Of a stretch of 64,000 nt of DNA, positions 37,448-48,027 are shown in pieces. Within the stretch, counting starts at the first letter, position 1; each line of letters begins with the position of its first letter. The notes beneath the pieces were generated by a model. It was given only the letters and a program-made list of their open reading frames with translations. It did not search any database and was not told the DNA's origin. The position numbers and the translations under genes are program-made. Source of the DNA: Candidatus Peregrinibacteria bacterium (GTDB taxonomy: Bacteria; Patescibacteriota; Gracilibacteria; UM-FILTER-43-11); assembly GCA_016932505.1 (NCBI GenBank), contig JAFGCT010000006.1, forward strand, positions 30,932-94,931, given 5' to 3'.

Positions 37448-40132
37448 GTGCCGAAAAAAAACGACCCAACAAACGACGAATTATTACCAATCCCAGAAGA
37501 TGAGAATATTGAGTCTGAACTTGTAGAAGAGTCTGAGGAAAACGAGGAAGAAGAGGTTTCCGAAGAAGTGTCAGAAGATGATAAAAAGTCAGATGGAGAT
37601 GGTGGTGATGATGTACCTATTAACCCTCTTACTCTGGATGGTAACGACAAATTCAAAGATATAGTAAACGAGATGCAGGAATGTTATCTGGATTACGCTA
37701 TGTCCGTTATCGTATCCCGTGCACTTCCGGATGTTCGTGATGGCTTAAAGCCTGTTCATCGAAGAATTTTATTTTCAATGCATGAACTTGGTTTACGTAG
37801 TGGTGCTAAATTCAGAAAATCAGCTACTGTAGTTGGTGACGTTCTTGGTAAATATCATCCACATGGAGATACCGCAGTTTATGATTCCATGGTTCGTATG
37901 GCTCAGGATTTCGCTATGCGATATCCACTTGTGAATGGTCAGGGTAACTTTGGTTCAATGGATGGCGACAATGCTGCTGCTATGCGTTACACCGAAGCTA
38001 AAATGGAAAAGATTACCGATGAGCTTCTTGCTGACATTGAAAAGGATACGGTTAATTTTCGACCAAACTACGATGGTAGATTGAAAGAGCCTACAGTACT
38101 TCCTTCTCGTATACCTGCTCTTCTTGTTAATGGCTCAATGGGTATTGCGGTAGGTATGGCTACAAACATTCCGCCTCACAATCTTACTGAAGTAATGGAA
38201 GGCGTAAAGCATTTAATCGATAATCCTGAGGCAAATATTGAAGATTTGATGCAATTCATAAAAGCTCCGGATTTTCCTACAGGAGGAAATGTATACGATA
38301 TAGAAGCTATTAAAACCGCTTATGCTACAGGTCGTGGAAGTGTAATGATGAGAGGTAAGGCTTCCATAGAAGAAACTAAAACCGGAAAGAACCAAATAAT
38401 TATAACCGAAATTCCATATCAGGTTAACAAGGCTAATATGGTTGAGGCTATTGCAAATCTTGTTCGTGATAAAAAAATCGTCGGAATATCCGATCTTCGA
38501 GATGAATCCAGTCGAGAAGGTATTCGTGTAGTCGTTGATTTAAAGCGCGATGCTTTCCCTAAAAAAGTTCTAAACCAACTATACAAATATACCAATCTTC
38601 AAACCTCTTTTGGTTTCAATATGATTGCGTTAATTGATGGAATTCAGCCAAGACTATTAGATCTAAAAGCTATTCTTGAAGAATTTATTAAGCATCGACA
38701 AGTTGTTGTAACCCGCAGAACAGAGTATGAACTTCGTGTTGCAAAGGCACGCGCTCATATATTAGAAGGTTTAAAAATTGCCTTAGATAACATTGATAAG
38801 GTAATTGAGACAATCAAAAAATCCGCAACAAAAGAAATTGCGAAAGAAAATTTGGTTAAAAACTTTAAGCTTACTGAAATTCAAGCAAAAGCCATTCTAG
38901 AAATGAGATTGCAAACACTTGCCGGTCTTGAACGAAAGAAAATTGAGGATGAATTAAAAGAAAAACTAGACTTTATTAAAGAATGTGAAGAAATTCTTGC
39001 TGATCCTAAAAAGATTCTATCTATTGTATCCACAGAAACTCAGGAAATTATCGACAAATACGGAGATAAGCGACGTACAACAGTTGTTCCTCATGGTGTA
39101 GGTGAATTTAACGCTAAATCCCTGATTCCAAATGAGCCTATGATTGTGGCTCTTACAAAAGGTGGTTATATTAAGCGAATGAGTCCAACCGTATACCGCA
39201 CCCAAGGTCGTGGTGGAAAGGGTGTAATTGGAATGACTACAAAAGAAGAAGATGAGATATCAAGTATCATTCACGTAATGACACATGACGATATCCTTTA
39301 TTTTACAAATAAAGGTAGAGTTTTCTCACTTCCTGCTTATGAAGTTCCTCAAGCTAGCAGAACTGCGCGCGGTCAGGCAATTGTCAATTTATTACAGCTT
39401 GAACAGGGTGAATCTGTTACTGCTTTACTGGATATGTCCAAGGGTGAAGGTGAATACTTATTTATGGCAACCAAAAAAGGAACCGTTAAAAAGACAAAAG
39501 TCGAAGACTTTAAAAATGTTCGAAAATCCGGACTTATCGCTATTAAATTAAGAGATGACGACTTCCTTGACTGGATACGTCCTACTTCACACGGTCAGCA
39601 GGTAATAATTGCTACCCGCAACGGTCAGTGTATTCGCTTTAAAGAGGAAGATGTACGACCTATGGGGCGTGCAAGTATGGGTGTACGAGGAATACGACTT
39701 AAGGCTAACGATGAAGTTGTTGCAATGAATGTAATAAAAGATGAATCCATTAGTAAATTACTTGTTGTAATGGAAAACGGACTTGGCAAAACTACTCCGG
39801 TTGATCAGTATCGTTTTCAAGGTCGTGGTGGTAGTGGAGTTAAAACTGCACAAATAACACCTAAAACAGGTAAGGTAGTAGGTGCAGAAGTTGTTCATAA
39901 TAAAATGGAAGGTGATATTATTCTTATTTCCAAGCTCGGACAGATGATACGCACTCCTATGGACAAACTTCCTACAACAGGTCGTGCAACTCAAGGCGTA
40001 TATGTAATGAGGTTAAATGGAGATGATAAAGTAGCTTCTATTTCACTTATTATTGAAGAGGAAAATCTTGATGATAGTAAACAGGAGTTACCACTTGTTG
40101 AAGAAAAGCCTAAAAAGGAAACAAAGAAGTAA
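37448..40132 (+). CDS. gyrA: DNA gyrase subunit A
   Basis: [50 protein letters not shown] start; acidic N-terminal extension. Confidence 0.96.
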   Translation: MPKKNDPTNDELLPIPEDENIESELVEESEENEEEEVSEEVSEDDKKSDGDGGDDVPINPLTLDGNDKFKDIVNEMQECYLDYAMSVIVSRALPDVRDGLKPVHRRILFSMHELGLRSGAKFRKSATVVGDVLGKYHPHGDTAVYDSMVRMAQDFAMRYPLVNGQGNFGSMDGDNAAAMRYTEAKMEKITDELLADIEKDTVNFRPNYDGRLKEPTVLPSRIPALLVNGSMGIAVGMATNIPPHNLTEVMEGVKHLIDNPEANIEDLMQFIKAPDFPTGGNVYDIEAIKTAYATGRGSVMMRGKASIEETKTGKNQIIITEIPYQVNKANMVEAIANLVRDKKIVGISDLRDESSREGIRVVVDLKRDAFPKKVLNQLYKYTNLQTSFGFNMIALIDGIQPRLLDLKAILEEFIKHRQVVVTRRTEYELRVAKARAHILEGLKIALDNIDKVIETIKKSATKEIAKENLVKNFKLTEIQAKAILEMRLQTLAGLERKKIEDELKEKLDFIKECEEILADPKKILSIVSTETQEIIDKYGDKRRTTVVPHGVGEFNAKSLIPNEPMIVALTKGGYIKRMSPTVYRTQGRGGKGVIGMTTKEEDEISSIIHVMTHDDILYFTNKGRVFSLPAYEVPQASRTARGQAIVNLLQLEQGESVTALLDMSKGEGEYLFMATKKGTVKKTKVEDFKNVRKSGLIAIKLRDDDFLDWIRPTSHGQQVIIATRNGQCIRFKEEDVRPMGRASMGVRGIRLKANDEVVAMNVIKDESISKLLVVMENGLGKTTPVDQYRFQGRGGSGVKTAQITPKTGKVVGAEVVHNKMEGDIILISKLGQMIRTPMDKLPTTGRATQGVYVMRLNGDDKVASISLIIEEENLDDSKQELPLVEEKPKKETKK

Positions 40133-40158
40133 TTTTAATCATTAATTTAAGTTTTTTA

Positions 40159-41343
40159 ATGAAAAACATCTTTAAAATTTCAATATTTCTTACTTGTTTG
40201 CTATTTGCATTTCCTGTTTTGGCTCAGCAATATAACAAAGATCTTTCTCTGGAAGAAGGTTCTGTGCAGACTGTTTCGGATGTTTTGGTTGGTAAAACGA
40301 TAAGAATTTATGCCACTGTAACAAATAATTCTGGTTTTGATCTTTCCGGAGTAGTGAAATTTTATGATGAAAATAAACAGGCTTTTATTGGTTCAGATCA
40401 AGCCGTATCTGTAATTTCCAATAAAACCGATGATGTTTTTGTGGATTGGAGTTCAGGTGTTGTAGGGAATCACACAATTAGTGTTAGGGTTTTACCATGG
40501 GATGAAAATGGAGATAATCCGAATAACAACAAAGTAACAAAAACTATATTCGTTGATGTCGATTCAGATGCTGATGGAACAGGAGATAGAAATGATCCTG
40601 ATGATGATAATGACGGAGTAAATGATGTAAATGACGCTTTTCCTCTTGATCCAAACGAATCAGTTGATACTGATGGTGATGGAATAGGTGATAATGCGGA
40701 TACTGATGATGACAATGACGGAGTTCCTGATATATCAGACTTATTTCCTCTCGATCCAAATGAAAGTATAGATAGTGATGGTGATGGGGTTGGGGATAAT
40801 TCAGATGCATTCCCATCTAATCCTAATGAGTCAATTGATTCAGACAGTGATGGCGTGGGAGATAATAGCGACCTCGACAATCAAAATCACGGTCCGATTC
40901 CACAAATTACAACTGAAAAAACAACTGTTAGCAAAGGTTCAATAGTAACCTTTAATGCTTTGCAGTCTTATGATCCGGATGGTGAAATAGTATCTTTCAT
41001 TTGGGATTTTGATGACGGAACAACAGAAGAAGGTGTGGTAATTGACCATATTTTCGAAAAAACAGGTACATACAAAGTCAGCTTACTAACTGAAGACGAC
41101 AAGGGGGAGACCAGAGAGGGGGTCGTAGAAATTAAAGTTGTGTTGAAATGGCAACTGATTGCACTTTTAATTGTTACATTGCTACTTATTCTATTAATCG
41201 CCGGAAGAAAAGTCCTATTTTCAGACAAAAAAACCAAGCTTTCTACTACTACATCAGCATCTGTAAACAAAAGAGTTCCAATTAAGAAAAAATCGAGAGC
41301 GACACCTACTAGAAAAAAAGCCTTGCCGAAACGAAAGAAATGA
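40159..41343 (+). CDS. surface protein with Ca-binding thrombospondin type-3-like repeats, PKD domain, C-terminal TM
   Basis: Signal peptide; repeated D(T/S)DGDGxGDxxD; SYDPDGEIVSFIWDFDDGT. Confidence 0.88.
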   Translation: MKNIFKISIFLTCLLFAFPVLAQQYNKDLSLEEGSVQTVSDVLVGKTIRIYATVTNNSGFDLSGVVKFYDENKQAFIGSDQAVSVISNKTDDVFVDWSSGVVGNHTISVRVLPWDENGDNPNNNKVTKTIFVDVDSDADGTGDRNDPDDDNDGVNDVNDAFPLDPNESVDTDGDGIGDNADTDDDNDGVPDISDLFPLDPNESIDSDGDGVGDNSDAFPSNPNESIDSDSDGVGDNSDLDNQNHGPIPQITTEKTTVSKGSIVTFNALQSYDPDGEIVSFIWDFDDGTTEEGVVIDHIFEKTGTYKVSLLTEDDKGETREGVVEIKVVLKWQLIALLIVTLLLILLIAGRKVLFSDKKTKLSTTTSASVNKRVPIKKKSRATPTRKKALPKRKK

Positions 41344-41405
41344 TTTAAAATCCTTCAGCCTATTAAAAGACATCATACATCGTGATGTTATAACGCAATT
41401 TAACC

Positions 41406-41921
41406 ATGAAACCAGATATCCATCCTAAATTAAATCCAGTTGTATTTGTTGATACTTCAAATGGTGTAGAATTTACAACAATGTCCACTTTAACTTCAGA
41501 CAAAACTAAGAAAATTAAAGGTGTCGAACATTTTGTTATTAATATTGATGTTTCCTCAGCTTCACATCCATTTTATACAGGTGAAAAGATGCTTGTGGAT
41601 ACAGCAGGACGTGTAGATAAATTCCGTGCTCGTCAGGAAGCGGCAGAGAAGATGAAGGCTGCATCTGAAAAAACTTCTAAAAAGAAAGAAATTGAAGCAA
41701 AAGAAACTGTAGAAGAAAAAATCACTCGTAAAGCCAAAGAAAATACTGAAGCAAAAAGAGCTGCTAAAGAAGAAGCTGCTGCAAAGAAGAAGGAAGCTAC
41801 TGCAAAACGAAGAGCCGCTGCTCAAAAGGCAGATAAAGAAGAGAAAGTCGAATCAACCGAATCAGACGTAGAGACGCAAGATCTTGAGTCTAAGGAAGAG
41901 GAGGTTGAGAAAGGGGAATAA
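41406..41921 (+). CDS. rpmE: ribosomal protein L31 with long charged C-terminal extension
   Basis: MKPDIHPKLNPVVFVDTSNG, DVSSASHPFYTGEKMLVDTAGRVDKF. Confidence 0.9.
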   Translation: MKPDIHPKLNPVVFVDTSNGVEFTTMSTLTSDKTKKIKGVEHFVINIDVSSASHPFYTGEKMLVDTAGRVDKFRARQEAAEKMKAASEKTSKKKEIEAKETVEEKITRKAKENTEAKRAAKEEAAAKKKEATAKRRAAAQKADKEEKVESTESDVETQDLESKEEEVEKGE

Positions 41922-41936
41922 TAATTATATATAATT

Positions 41937-41971
41937 AACCCCGTATCGCTTAGGTGGTGCGGGGTTTTTTT
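41937..41971 (+). terminator. intrinsic terminator
   Basis: AACCCCG...CGGGGTTTTTTT. Confidence 0.9.
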
Positions 41972-42027
41972 GTTGATGATATAGCATTGTTCCAGTAAGG
42001 CTTTTTATCTAGTTTTGTATAACGTTT

Positions 42028-42308
42028 GCGGTATATAAGAAGTTGGAGGCGTTATAATGTGCGCGGGAGTGCCTCAACGCCGAACAATTTGGATGAACGA
42101 GCGTTAAAATAAAGTTATTTTTTCCACATAAGGGCTGTGGCTATGGAGAAGCCAGCGCTGACTATACCAAGGCCAGTAGCATTAATTTCACTGTCCAATA
42201 CAAGGAAGGTGAATACCGCACTTATGATTGCTATTACTGCAAATGTATATTTCATAGATATCAGTATTAGAAAATAATTTTATTTAGCGAGCGAATCTTA
42301 TATACCGC
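42028..42308. repeat. 13-bp perfect inverted repeats flanking a small ORF
   Basis: GCGGTATATAAGA (42028-42040) / TCTTATATACCGC (42296-42308). Confidence 0.93.
42115..42255 (-). CDS. small membrane protein (46 aa, MKYTFAVIAIISAVFTFLVLDSEINATGLGIVSAGFSIATALMWKK)
   Basis: Complete reverse ORF with two hydrophobic segments; not in the supplied track. Confidence 0.6.
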   Translation of the reverse strand: MKYTFAVIAIISAVFTFLVLDSEINATGLGIVSAGFSIATALMWKK

Positions 42309-42348
42309 TGTTGGCGGATGTAGGTTTTTTGATTCAATTTATCTCACC

Positions 42349-42795
42349 CTATTTTTCTAAAATTTTTCTCAGTTTATTTACTACAGCTTTTTCCCATGCT
42401 TTCATCGCGAACCAGCCGATAAGTGGCTTGGCAATAATTCGCAACCACCTTTTATGAATATCCACTTCATAAATATAGTTGATTCTTGTTCCATCCTTAA
42501 CTTTTTCTAATAAAAGTTCCTCATGTCCTGATGTGCCGAATTTCGGACTCTGATTGTCGGAGATAAAACCTCTTCGGGGGAGAATTTTAGTTTTCATTTT
42601 TACAGGAAATGTGGTGCCAAAAGATCTTACTTGAGCTTCAATTTCTAAATTATTGCCTTCTCGTTTTGTAATAGTGACTGATTCGGCAACTTTAGGAAAA
42701 TATTTTGGCATATTTTCAAAATCGGTAATGATATTAAAAACCTTTTCGATGGGAGCTTTTATTATCCATGAGTCTTCTAAATGAATATGTTTCAT
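42349..42795 (-). CDS. SRPBCC/START-fold (polyketide cyclase/coenzyme Q-binding-like) protein
   Basis: IKAPIEKVFNIITDFENMPKYFPKV. Confidence 0.85.
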   Translation of the reverse strand: MKHIHLEDSWIIKAPIEKVFNIITDFENMPKYFPKVAESVTITKREGNNLEIEAQVRSFGTTFPVKMKTKILPRRGFISDNQSPKFGTSGHEELLLEKVKDGTRINYIYEVDIHKRWLRIIAKPLIGWFAMKAWEKAVVNKLRKILEK

Positions 42796-42875
42796 TATTT
42801 TAAAATAGAGTTTAAATTTAAAAAATTCATTTCACCTAACCCGTTTCCAACGCTCATAAAATCAAATATCAACTT

Positions 42876-43958
42876 TTATTTTTTATCCCCAACCACCTTC
42901 TCCATTTTCTCTACAAAAACTCCTTTATCAAATCTTTCGGCAATGCGTCTGATTTTTTTGTAATCATAGCTCTTTTCGTTAAGCATAAACTTAGTCATTC
43001 CATCTATAATAGATTCAGGTGTTTGCTGATCAAAAAACTCACCGCTAACGCCTTCCTGAACGCTTTCAGTAACACCGCCTACGCCATAAGCCAAAACAGG
43101 TTTACCAGAGGCCATAGCTTCTACAGGGGTTATTCCGAAATCTTCTTCGCCGGGGAAAATAAAAGCTCTACAGTTTTCCATGTAATCACGCACAACCGCA
43201 TCATCTTTGTAACCCAAAAATTCAATATTATGTTTCGACATATCCATTAGTAGGTTTTTTTGCGATCCGTCACCAATAATCACCAGCTTTCTGCCTAATT
43301 TATTAAAAGCCCTAATTGCCAAATCTATTCTTTTAAAAGGAGTAAGAGCCGATACAATTAAAAAATAATCTTCATGGCCTGGTCTTGCGGTAAATCTTTT
43401 GGTATCTACGGGCGGATAAATAACTTCAGATTTTTTTCTCCAATATTTTTCAACCCTTTTTTGAACGTGTTTAGAGTTTGCAATAATAACATCCGGTCTA
43501 TCTGAAGTCATATAATCCCATTCTCTAATGCTTTTTAACTTATGTGCGATTAAAAAACGCATCAAACTTGAATAGTTCTTTGTGTATTCATGTGTGTAAT
43601 CCCAAGCGTATCGCATAGGGGAATGGCAGTAGCAAATGTGCTTTGTTTTTTTATCGGTTTTAATACCATGTGCAAATGCACTACTGCTGGAAATAACAAC
43701 GTCGTAATTACTAAAATTAAACTGCTCAATAGCTTTTGGCATATGTGAAATCAGGTATTTCGGGTTCTTTATAATCTCAAAATATCTTTGAATATATGAA
43801 GTGTGTATTTTTTTATCTCCGAACCACTCATCCGTCTTATTTTTATCTTGAATAAGAGTATAAATAGGCGCTTTTGAGTGTGAATCAGCCAATGTTTTAA
43901 GTACACGTTCTGCTCCGCCAAGTTTTGTGAGCATTTCGTGAACTAAAGCAATTTTCAT
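42876..43958 (-). CDS. GT4-family glycosyltransferase
   Basis: HEMLTKLGGAERVLKTLA, PGEEDFGITPVEAMASGKPVLAYGVGG. Confidence 0.92.
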   Translation of the reverse strand: MKIALVHEMLTKLGGAERVLKTLADSHSKAPIYTLIQDKNKTDEWFGDKKIHTSYIQRYFEIIKNPKYLISHMPKAIEQFNFSNYDVVISSSSAFAHGIKTDKKTKHICYCHSPMRYAWDYTHEYTKNYSSLMRFLIAHKLKSIREWDYMTSDRPDVIIANSKHVQKRVEKYWRKKSEVIYPPVDTKRFTARPGHEDYFLIVSALTPFKRIDLAIRAFNKLGRKLVIIGDGSQKNLLMDMSKHNIEFLGYKDDAVVRDYMENCRAFIFPGEEDFGITPVEAMASGKPVLAYGVGGVTESVQEGVSGEFFDQQTPESIIDGMTKFMLNEKSYDYKKIRRIAERFDKGVFVEKMEKVVGDKK

Positions 43959-44087
43959 AGATGAATAATACAGAATTATTGAACTAATTAATACTTGACC
44001 TAAAATATTCTATATTGTTAAATAGCCTTAAAAAGCCACAAGACAGAATCGTGAGGCAATAATAGGACGTTAATAACTGACTAGAGA

Positions 44088-44504
44088 TTATCCTACAATT
44101 TTTCTAATTAGTGCCCTAAGCGCACCTAAATCGATATCGTCACTAACTTCTACGCAGGCATTTTTAGGGTCCATTCTTACTAAATACTGTCGTACTTGAC
44201 CTCCTTCATCACGTCTTACATTAGCTCTGTTTTCAAGAAGTTCAAACTGAACAGTTATTGTTTCGCCTTCAGGAGCAATAAACTTTCTTGAATAAGTTTG
44301 GGTTGAAGTTGATAATTTGCTTAATTGAGTTAATAACGCAACCATATTGGCTCGGCTTCCCCTTACATCTTCCGATGTTATTTCAATGGGTTCATCCTGA
44401 TTTTCCGGGGCTGAGCTAATACTTCGTACTTCTTCAGCTATATCTGCCGGGCTCATGATATCTCTCCATGTATCACCAAAATTTGTTCCGTCTCCTTGTT
44501 GCAT
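44088..44504 (-). CDS. hypothetical protein
   Basis: ORF; C-terminus resembles 44574..44942. Confidence 0.65.
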   Translation of the reverse strand: MQQGDGTNFGDTWRDIMSPADIAEEVRSISSAPENQDEPIEITSEDVRGSRANMVALLTQLSKLSTSTQTYSRKFIAPEGETITVQFELLENRANVRRDEGGQVRQYLVRMDPKNACVEVSDDIDLGALRALIRKIVG

Positions 44505-44573
44505 TTTTATAAGGTTAACTTTATTAGTAAAACACTATACAAGTAATTTAGATAAATGTCAAATGTAATTATC

Positions 44574-44942
44574 TTATCTATGCAATAAATTACCAATTAT
44601 TGCTCTTACTGCACCAAGAGGAATGCAATTTTCAAGTTTTTCGCTTTTTTCAGGGTTTTTAGTATCAAATTCTTCATCATAAACAACAGTCATTTCTTCA
44701 ACGCTACCATTTTCTAGTAATTGAGAACTAATATGAGTTGCTTCACCATTAAATAAAAAACCGACACGATAACGTGTATCTTCCGAGGTTTTAAAAAAAA
44801 GATTAACAGAATCTTTTCCGCTATACATAGCTCTAAGTTGTTCTATTAAACATCCAAGTTCCTCAAGTGTTCCATTCATTTCACTTTCATGGATTTGCAA
44901 TGGTTGTATATCTTTAGGCAGTGAAATGCTTTTGGAAACCAT
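44574..44942 (-). CDS. hypothetical protein
   Basis: ORF; C-terminal LGAVRAIIGNLL resembles LGALRALIRKIV of the neighbour. Confidence 0.65.
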   Translation of the reverse strand: MVSKSISLPKDIQPLQIHESEMNGTLEELGCLIEQLRAMYSGKDSVNLFFKTSEDTRYRVGFLFNGEATHISSQLLENGSVEEMTVVYDEEFDTKNPEKSEKLENCIPLGAVRAIIGNLLHR

Positions 44943-45069
44943 ATTATTAGTATAAGTACACTAAGAGTACACTCTACAATATATAATTGTTCACGTAAAT
45001 TACTTTAGCATATTATTTAGTGCTCATTTTTTGGTACAATAGATAAGGTATAAATATAAAAATAATTTT

Positions 45070-45996
45070 ATGAGTGATATTTACGATGTAATAATAATAG
45101 GTTCTGGCCCCGCAGGGCACACTGCTGCTATATACGCAAGTAGGGCAGATCTAAAAGTCCTTGTATTCGAAGGCTGGCAACCAGGTGGTCAATTAACCAC
45201 AACAACTGAAGTTGAAAACTGGCCTGGTTACAAAGAGGGTATTATGGGTCCTGCACTAATGGCTGAGCTAAAGGCACAGTCTCAAAAATTTGGAACCGAA
45301 TACATAATGAAGGACGTAACAAAAGTGGATTTTTCCACTTCTCCCAAAAAAGTATATATAGGTGATGAGGAATATCAGGCAAAAGCTGTAATAATCGCAA
45401 CTGGTGCTAAGCCACGTCGCCTTGGGCTTGAATCTGAAACTCGTCTATGGGCAAAAGGAGTATCCGCTTGTGCTACATGTGATGGGTTCTTTTTTAGAGG
45501 GAAAACCGTCGCTGTAGTTGGAGGTGGGGATAGTGCCATGGAGGAATCTAATTTTCTTACAAAATTCGCCTCAAAAGTATATTTAATCAATCGTAGCGAA
45601 AATTTTCGTGCATCAGAAATTATGATTGATAGAGTGAAAGCTAATGAAAAAATTGAGATATTGGTTAATAAATCTCCAATAGAAGTGCTGGGAGAAAACA
45701 ATGTTACAGGTCTTAAATTAAAAGATACAAAGACTAATGAAGAGTCCGAAATCGCTGTTGACGGAATGTTTTTGGCAATAGGACATGTTCCTGTTGTAGA
45801 ATTGTTTAAAGATCAAATCGAATTGGATGAATTCGGTCTAATTGCAAAAAAAGAAAACACAATGACATCAGTTGAAGGTGTATTTGTAGCAGGGGATGTA
45901 GCCGACCATCGCTATAGACAAGGTATTACAGCTGCAGGTATGGGTTGTCAGGCCGGAATTGATGCAATCAGATGGTTGGATGAGAAGGCTGTTTGA
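45070..45996 (+). CDS. trxB: thioredoxin reductase
   Basis: IIGSGPAGHTAAIYASRA, CATCDGFFFRGK, GGGDSAMEE, GVFVAGDVAD. Confidence 0.96.
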   Translation: MSDIYDVIIIGSGPAGHTAAIYASRADLKVLVFEGWQPGGQLTTTTEVENWPGYKEGIMGPALMAELKAQSQKFGTEYIMKDVTKVDFSTSPKKVYIGDEEYQAKAVIIATGAKPRRLGLESETRLWAKGVSACATCDGFFFRGKTVAVVGGGDSAMEESNFLTKFASKVYLINRSENFRASEIMIDRVKANEKIEILVNKSPIEVLGENNVTGLKLKDTKTNEESEIAVDGMFLAIGHVPVVELFKDQIELDEFGLIAKKENTMTSVEGVFVAGDVADHRYRQGITAAGMGCQAGIDAIRWLDEKAV

Positions 45997-46131
45997 ACTA
46001 TGATTTTCGCATGATTTGAATGATTTATATGATTTTCATCAGATTATTAACCGAACATTACAAGTCGGAATTTATATATTGTTGATAATCATAAGAAAAT
46101 CAATACAAACACATCGATAAAAGTATCAGAC

Positions 46132-46192
46132 AAAAAACCCGATGGTGTGAGCTCCAGTATAATTGGATGGCGTCACACACCATCGGGTTTTT
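46132..46192 (+). terminator. intrinsic terminator
   Basis: AAAAAACCCGATGGTGTG...CACACACCATCGGGTTTTT. Confidence 0.88.
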
Positions 46193-46203
46193 AAATATGT
46201 GAA

Positions 46204-46716
46204 TTATTTGTCCTCCTTCTTTTCTTTCTTAACTTTAACTTCTTCCTTCTCACCATTTTCAACTTTTTCTACAAACGGACTATCTGGTAATTTAGCCTTT
46301 CCTTTTACAGTTTTACCGAATTGTCTTTTTAAAGCTTCTAAGTCTGGCGCTTGTCCTTCAGCTGGCAATGCAGCTTTTGCTTGTTCAACAATTTCTTTAA
46401 ACACATCAGGATTATTCACAGCAAGTTCTGAAAGCATTTTGCGGTTAATTTCAATTCCTGCAAGTTCAAGACCATAAATAAAACGACTGTATTTCATGCC
46501 AAGTTCACGGCATGCATTGTTGATTCTAAGAACCCATAATTGATGGAAAGTTCTTTTCTTAAGGCGTCTATCGCGATAAGCATTAGTTCCAGCTTTCATT
46601 ACTGCATTTTTTGCAAGCTTGAAAACATTTTTACGTTTACCACGAAAACCTTTTGCAAGTTTTAAAACTTTTTTATGACGGCGATGTGCGGTAACTCCTC
46701 TCTTTACTCTAGGCAT
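46204..46716 (-). CDS. rplT: ribosomal protein L20 with C-terminal extension
   Basis: [55 protein letters not shown]. Confidence 0.96.
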   Translation of the reverse strand: MPRVKRGVTAHRRHKKVLKLAKGFRGKRKNVFKLAKNAVMKAGTNAYRDRRLKKRTFHQLWVLRINNACRELGMKYSRFIYGLELAGIEINRKMLSELAVNNPDVFKEIVEQAKAALPAEGQAPDLEALKRQFGKTVKGKAKLPDSPFVEKVENGEKEEVKVKKEKKEDK

Positions 46717-46742
46717 TTTAAAGTATAATTAAATATTATGAA

Positions 46743-46955
46743 TTATGAATTTGGCAGAAGATTCTTAGCAGTTCTTGTGTAACCTTTTAGTTTAATAACC
46801 TTTTTAGCTAAACGTTTCTGTTTCTTTGATTTCTGTTGCAATAAGTGATTATTAGCAGCTTTGTCATGAGCGAATGTTCCTTTACCTGTTTTTTTGATTC
46901 GCTTTTTAGCGCTACTGCTTGATTTCACCTTCCCTGGTCTTGCTTTTCCTGGCAT
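46743..46955 (-). CDS. rpmI: ribosomal protein L35
   Basis: SSSAKKRIKKTGKGTFAHDKAANNHLLQQKSKKQKRL between rplT and infC. Confidence 0.88.
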   Translation of the reverse strand: MPGKARPGKVKSSSSAKKRIKKTGKGTFAHDKAANNHLLQQKSKKQKRLAKKVIKLKGYTRTAKNLLPNS

Positions 46956-46978
46956 GTCTAATTAATTAAAGATTAAAA

Positions 46979-47482
46979 TTATTTTGATGGATTTAGAATC
47001 ATTGTCATCTGGTATCCTTGCCTTCTAGGCTCTTGTTCAATACTGGATATATCTTCCAATAATGTGTGAAATTCACGTAATTTACCTTCCGCTAGATCAC
47101 CATGAGCCATTTCTCTTCCTTTGAAAATTACAACGACCTTAACTGTATTCCTATCCTCAAGAAATTTTTTGGCTTTTTTCGCTTTAACTTCCAAGTCATG
47201 CATTCCTGTGCGGATACTTAAGCGTATTGTCTTTGTCTCAGTCTGCTTGGATGCTTTCTTTTGCTTCCTATCTTTCTTCTTCTGACTATATAAATATGTA
47301 CCGTAATCCATTATTTTACACACAGGTGGTGAGCTTAATGGTGATACCTCAACTAAGTCTAATGATTTTTCTTCCGCTCTCTTTAACGCTTCATCAATCG
47401 AAACTTCTGAGGTGTCATCTCCATCAACGAGCAACACTCTTGGGACTCTAATACCCTGATTAATACGTAAACGTTTAGTTAT
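46979..47482 (-). CDS. infC: translation initiation factor IF-3 (start probably AUA/AUU)
   Basis: IF3 homology (TKRLRINQGIRVPRVLLVDGDD...) extends upstream of the track start; no ATG in frame before the upstream TAA. Confidence 0.88.
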   Translation of the reverse strand: MTKRLRINQGIRVPRVLLVDGDDTSEVSIDEALKRAEEKSLDLVEVSPLSSPPVCKIMDYGTYLYSQKKKDRKQKKASKQTETKTIRLSIRTGMHDLEVKAKKAKKFLEDRNTVKVVVIFKGREMAHGDLAEGKLREFHTLLEDISSIEQEPRRQGYQMTMILNPSK

Positions 47483-47762
47483 AGGGAAAAAATTAATGTG
47501 TAAATCTTGCCTTTGTGGCAGACAGTTTTCAAAAGCTTACTGATTTTAGGAAAGTTACAACATAAAGTCAAGTTTTTATTTTAAAAAAGACCATATCGAC
47601 CCGCATAAGATAGTAGCGAAAAAACCGATTTTAACGCAATGAGGACAAAGTCCGAGATGGAGTGACAACAAAAATATGCAAGATCTGCGAAGCAAATCTA
47701 AGTATTTTTGAGGTTTTTCCTATTGAAAACAGCCTCAATAATTCAAAGAAGACAAATCTGAA

Positions 47763-48023
47763 TCAAAGATTACTCATCAAACTCAAAAGCCCTACTTGAA
47801 CAAACCCAATTGCAAAAAAAGCAAGTATAGGAGATAGATCTATCATTCCAGTCCTTGGAAGTATGTTTCTTACAACTTTTAGTATAGGTTCGGTGACTTC
47901 ATAAATAAATCTTACAATTCTATTATAAGGATTTACTTGTATCCAAGAAATAATCACACGAGCAAATATCGCATATTTGATTATATCCAAAACTGTGATT
48001 AAAAAAGAAAGTAAATACTCCAT
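47763..48023 (-). CDS. YggT-family membrane protein
   Basis: ARVIISWIQVNPYNRIVRFIYEVTEPILKVVRNILPRTGMIDLSPIL. Confidence 0.92.
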   Translation of the reverse strand: MEYLLSFLITVLDIIKYAIFARVIISWIQVNPYNRIVRFIYEVTEPILKVVRNILPRTGMIDLSPILAFFAIGFVQVGLLSLMSNL

Positions 48024-48027
48024 AATG

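Noticed and set aside
42019-42104. Confident integron attC call
   Set aside because: Terminal heptamers deviate from RYYYAAC/GTTRRRY and no integrase is present; kept only as a low-certainty finding
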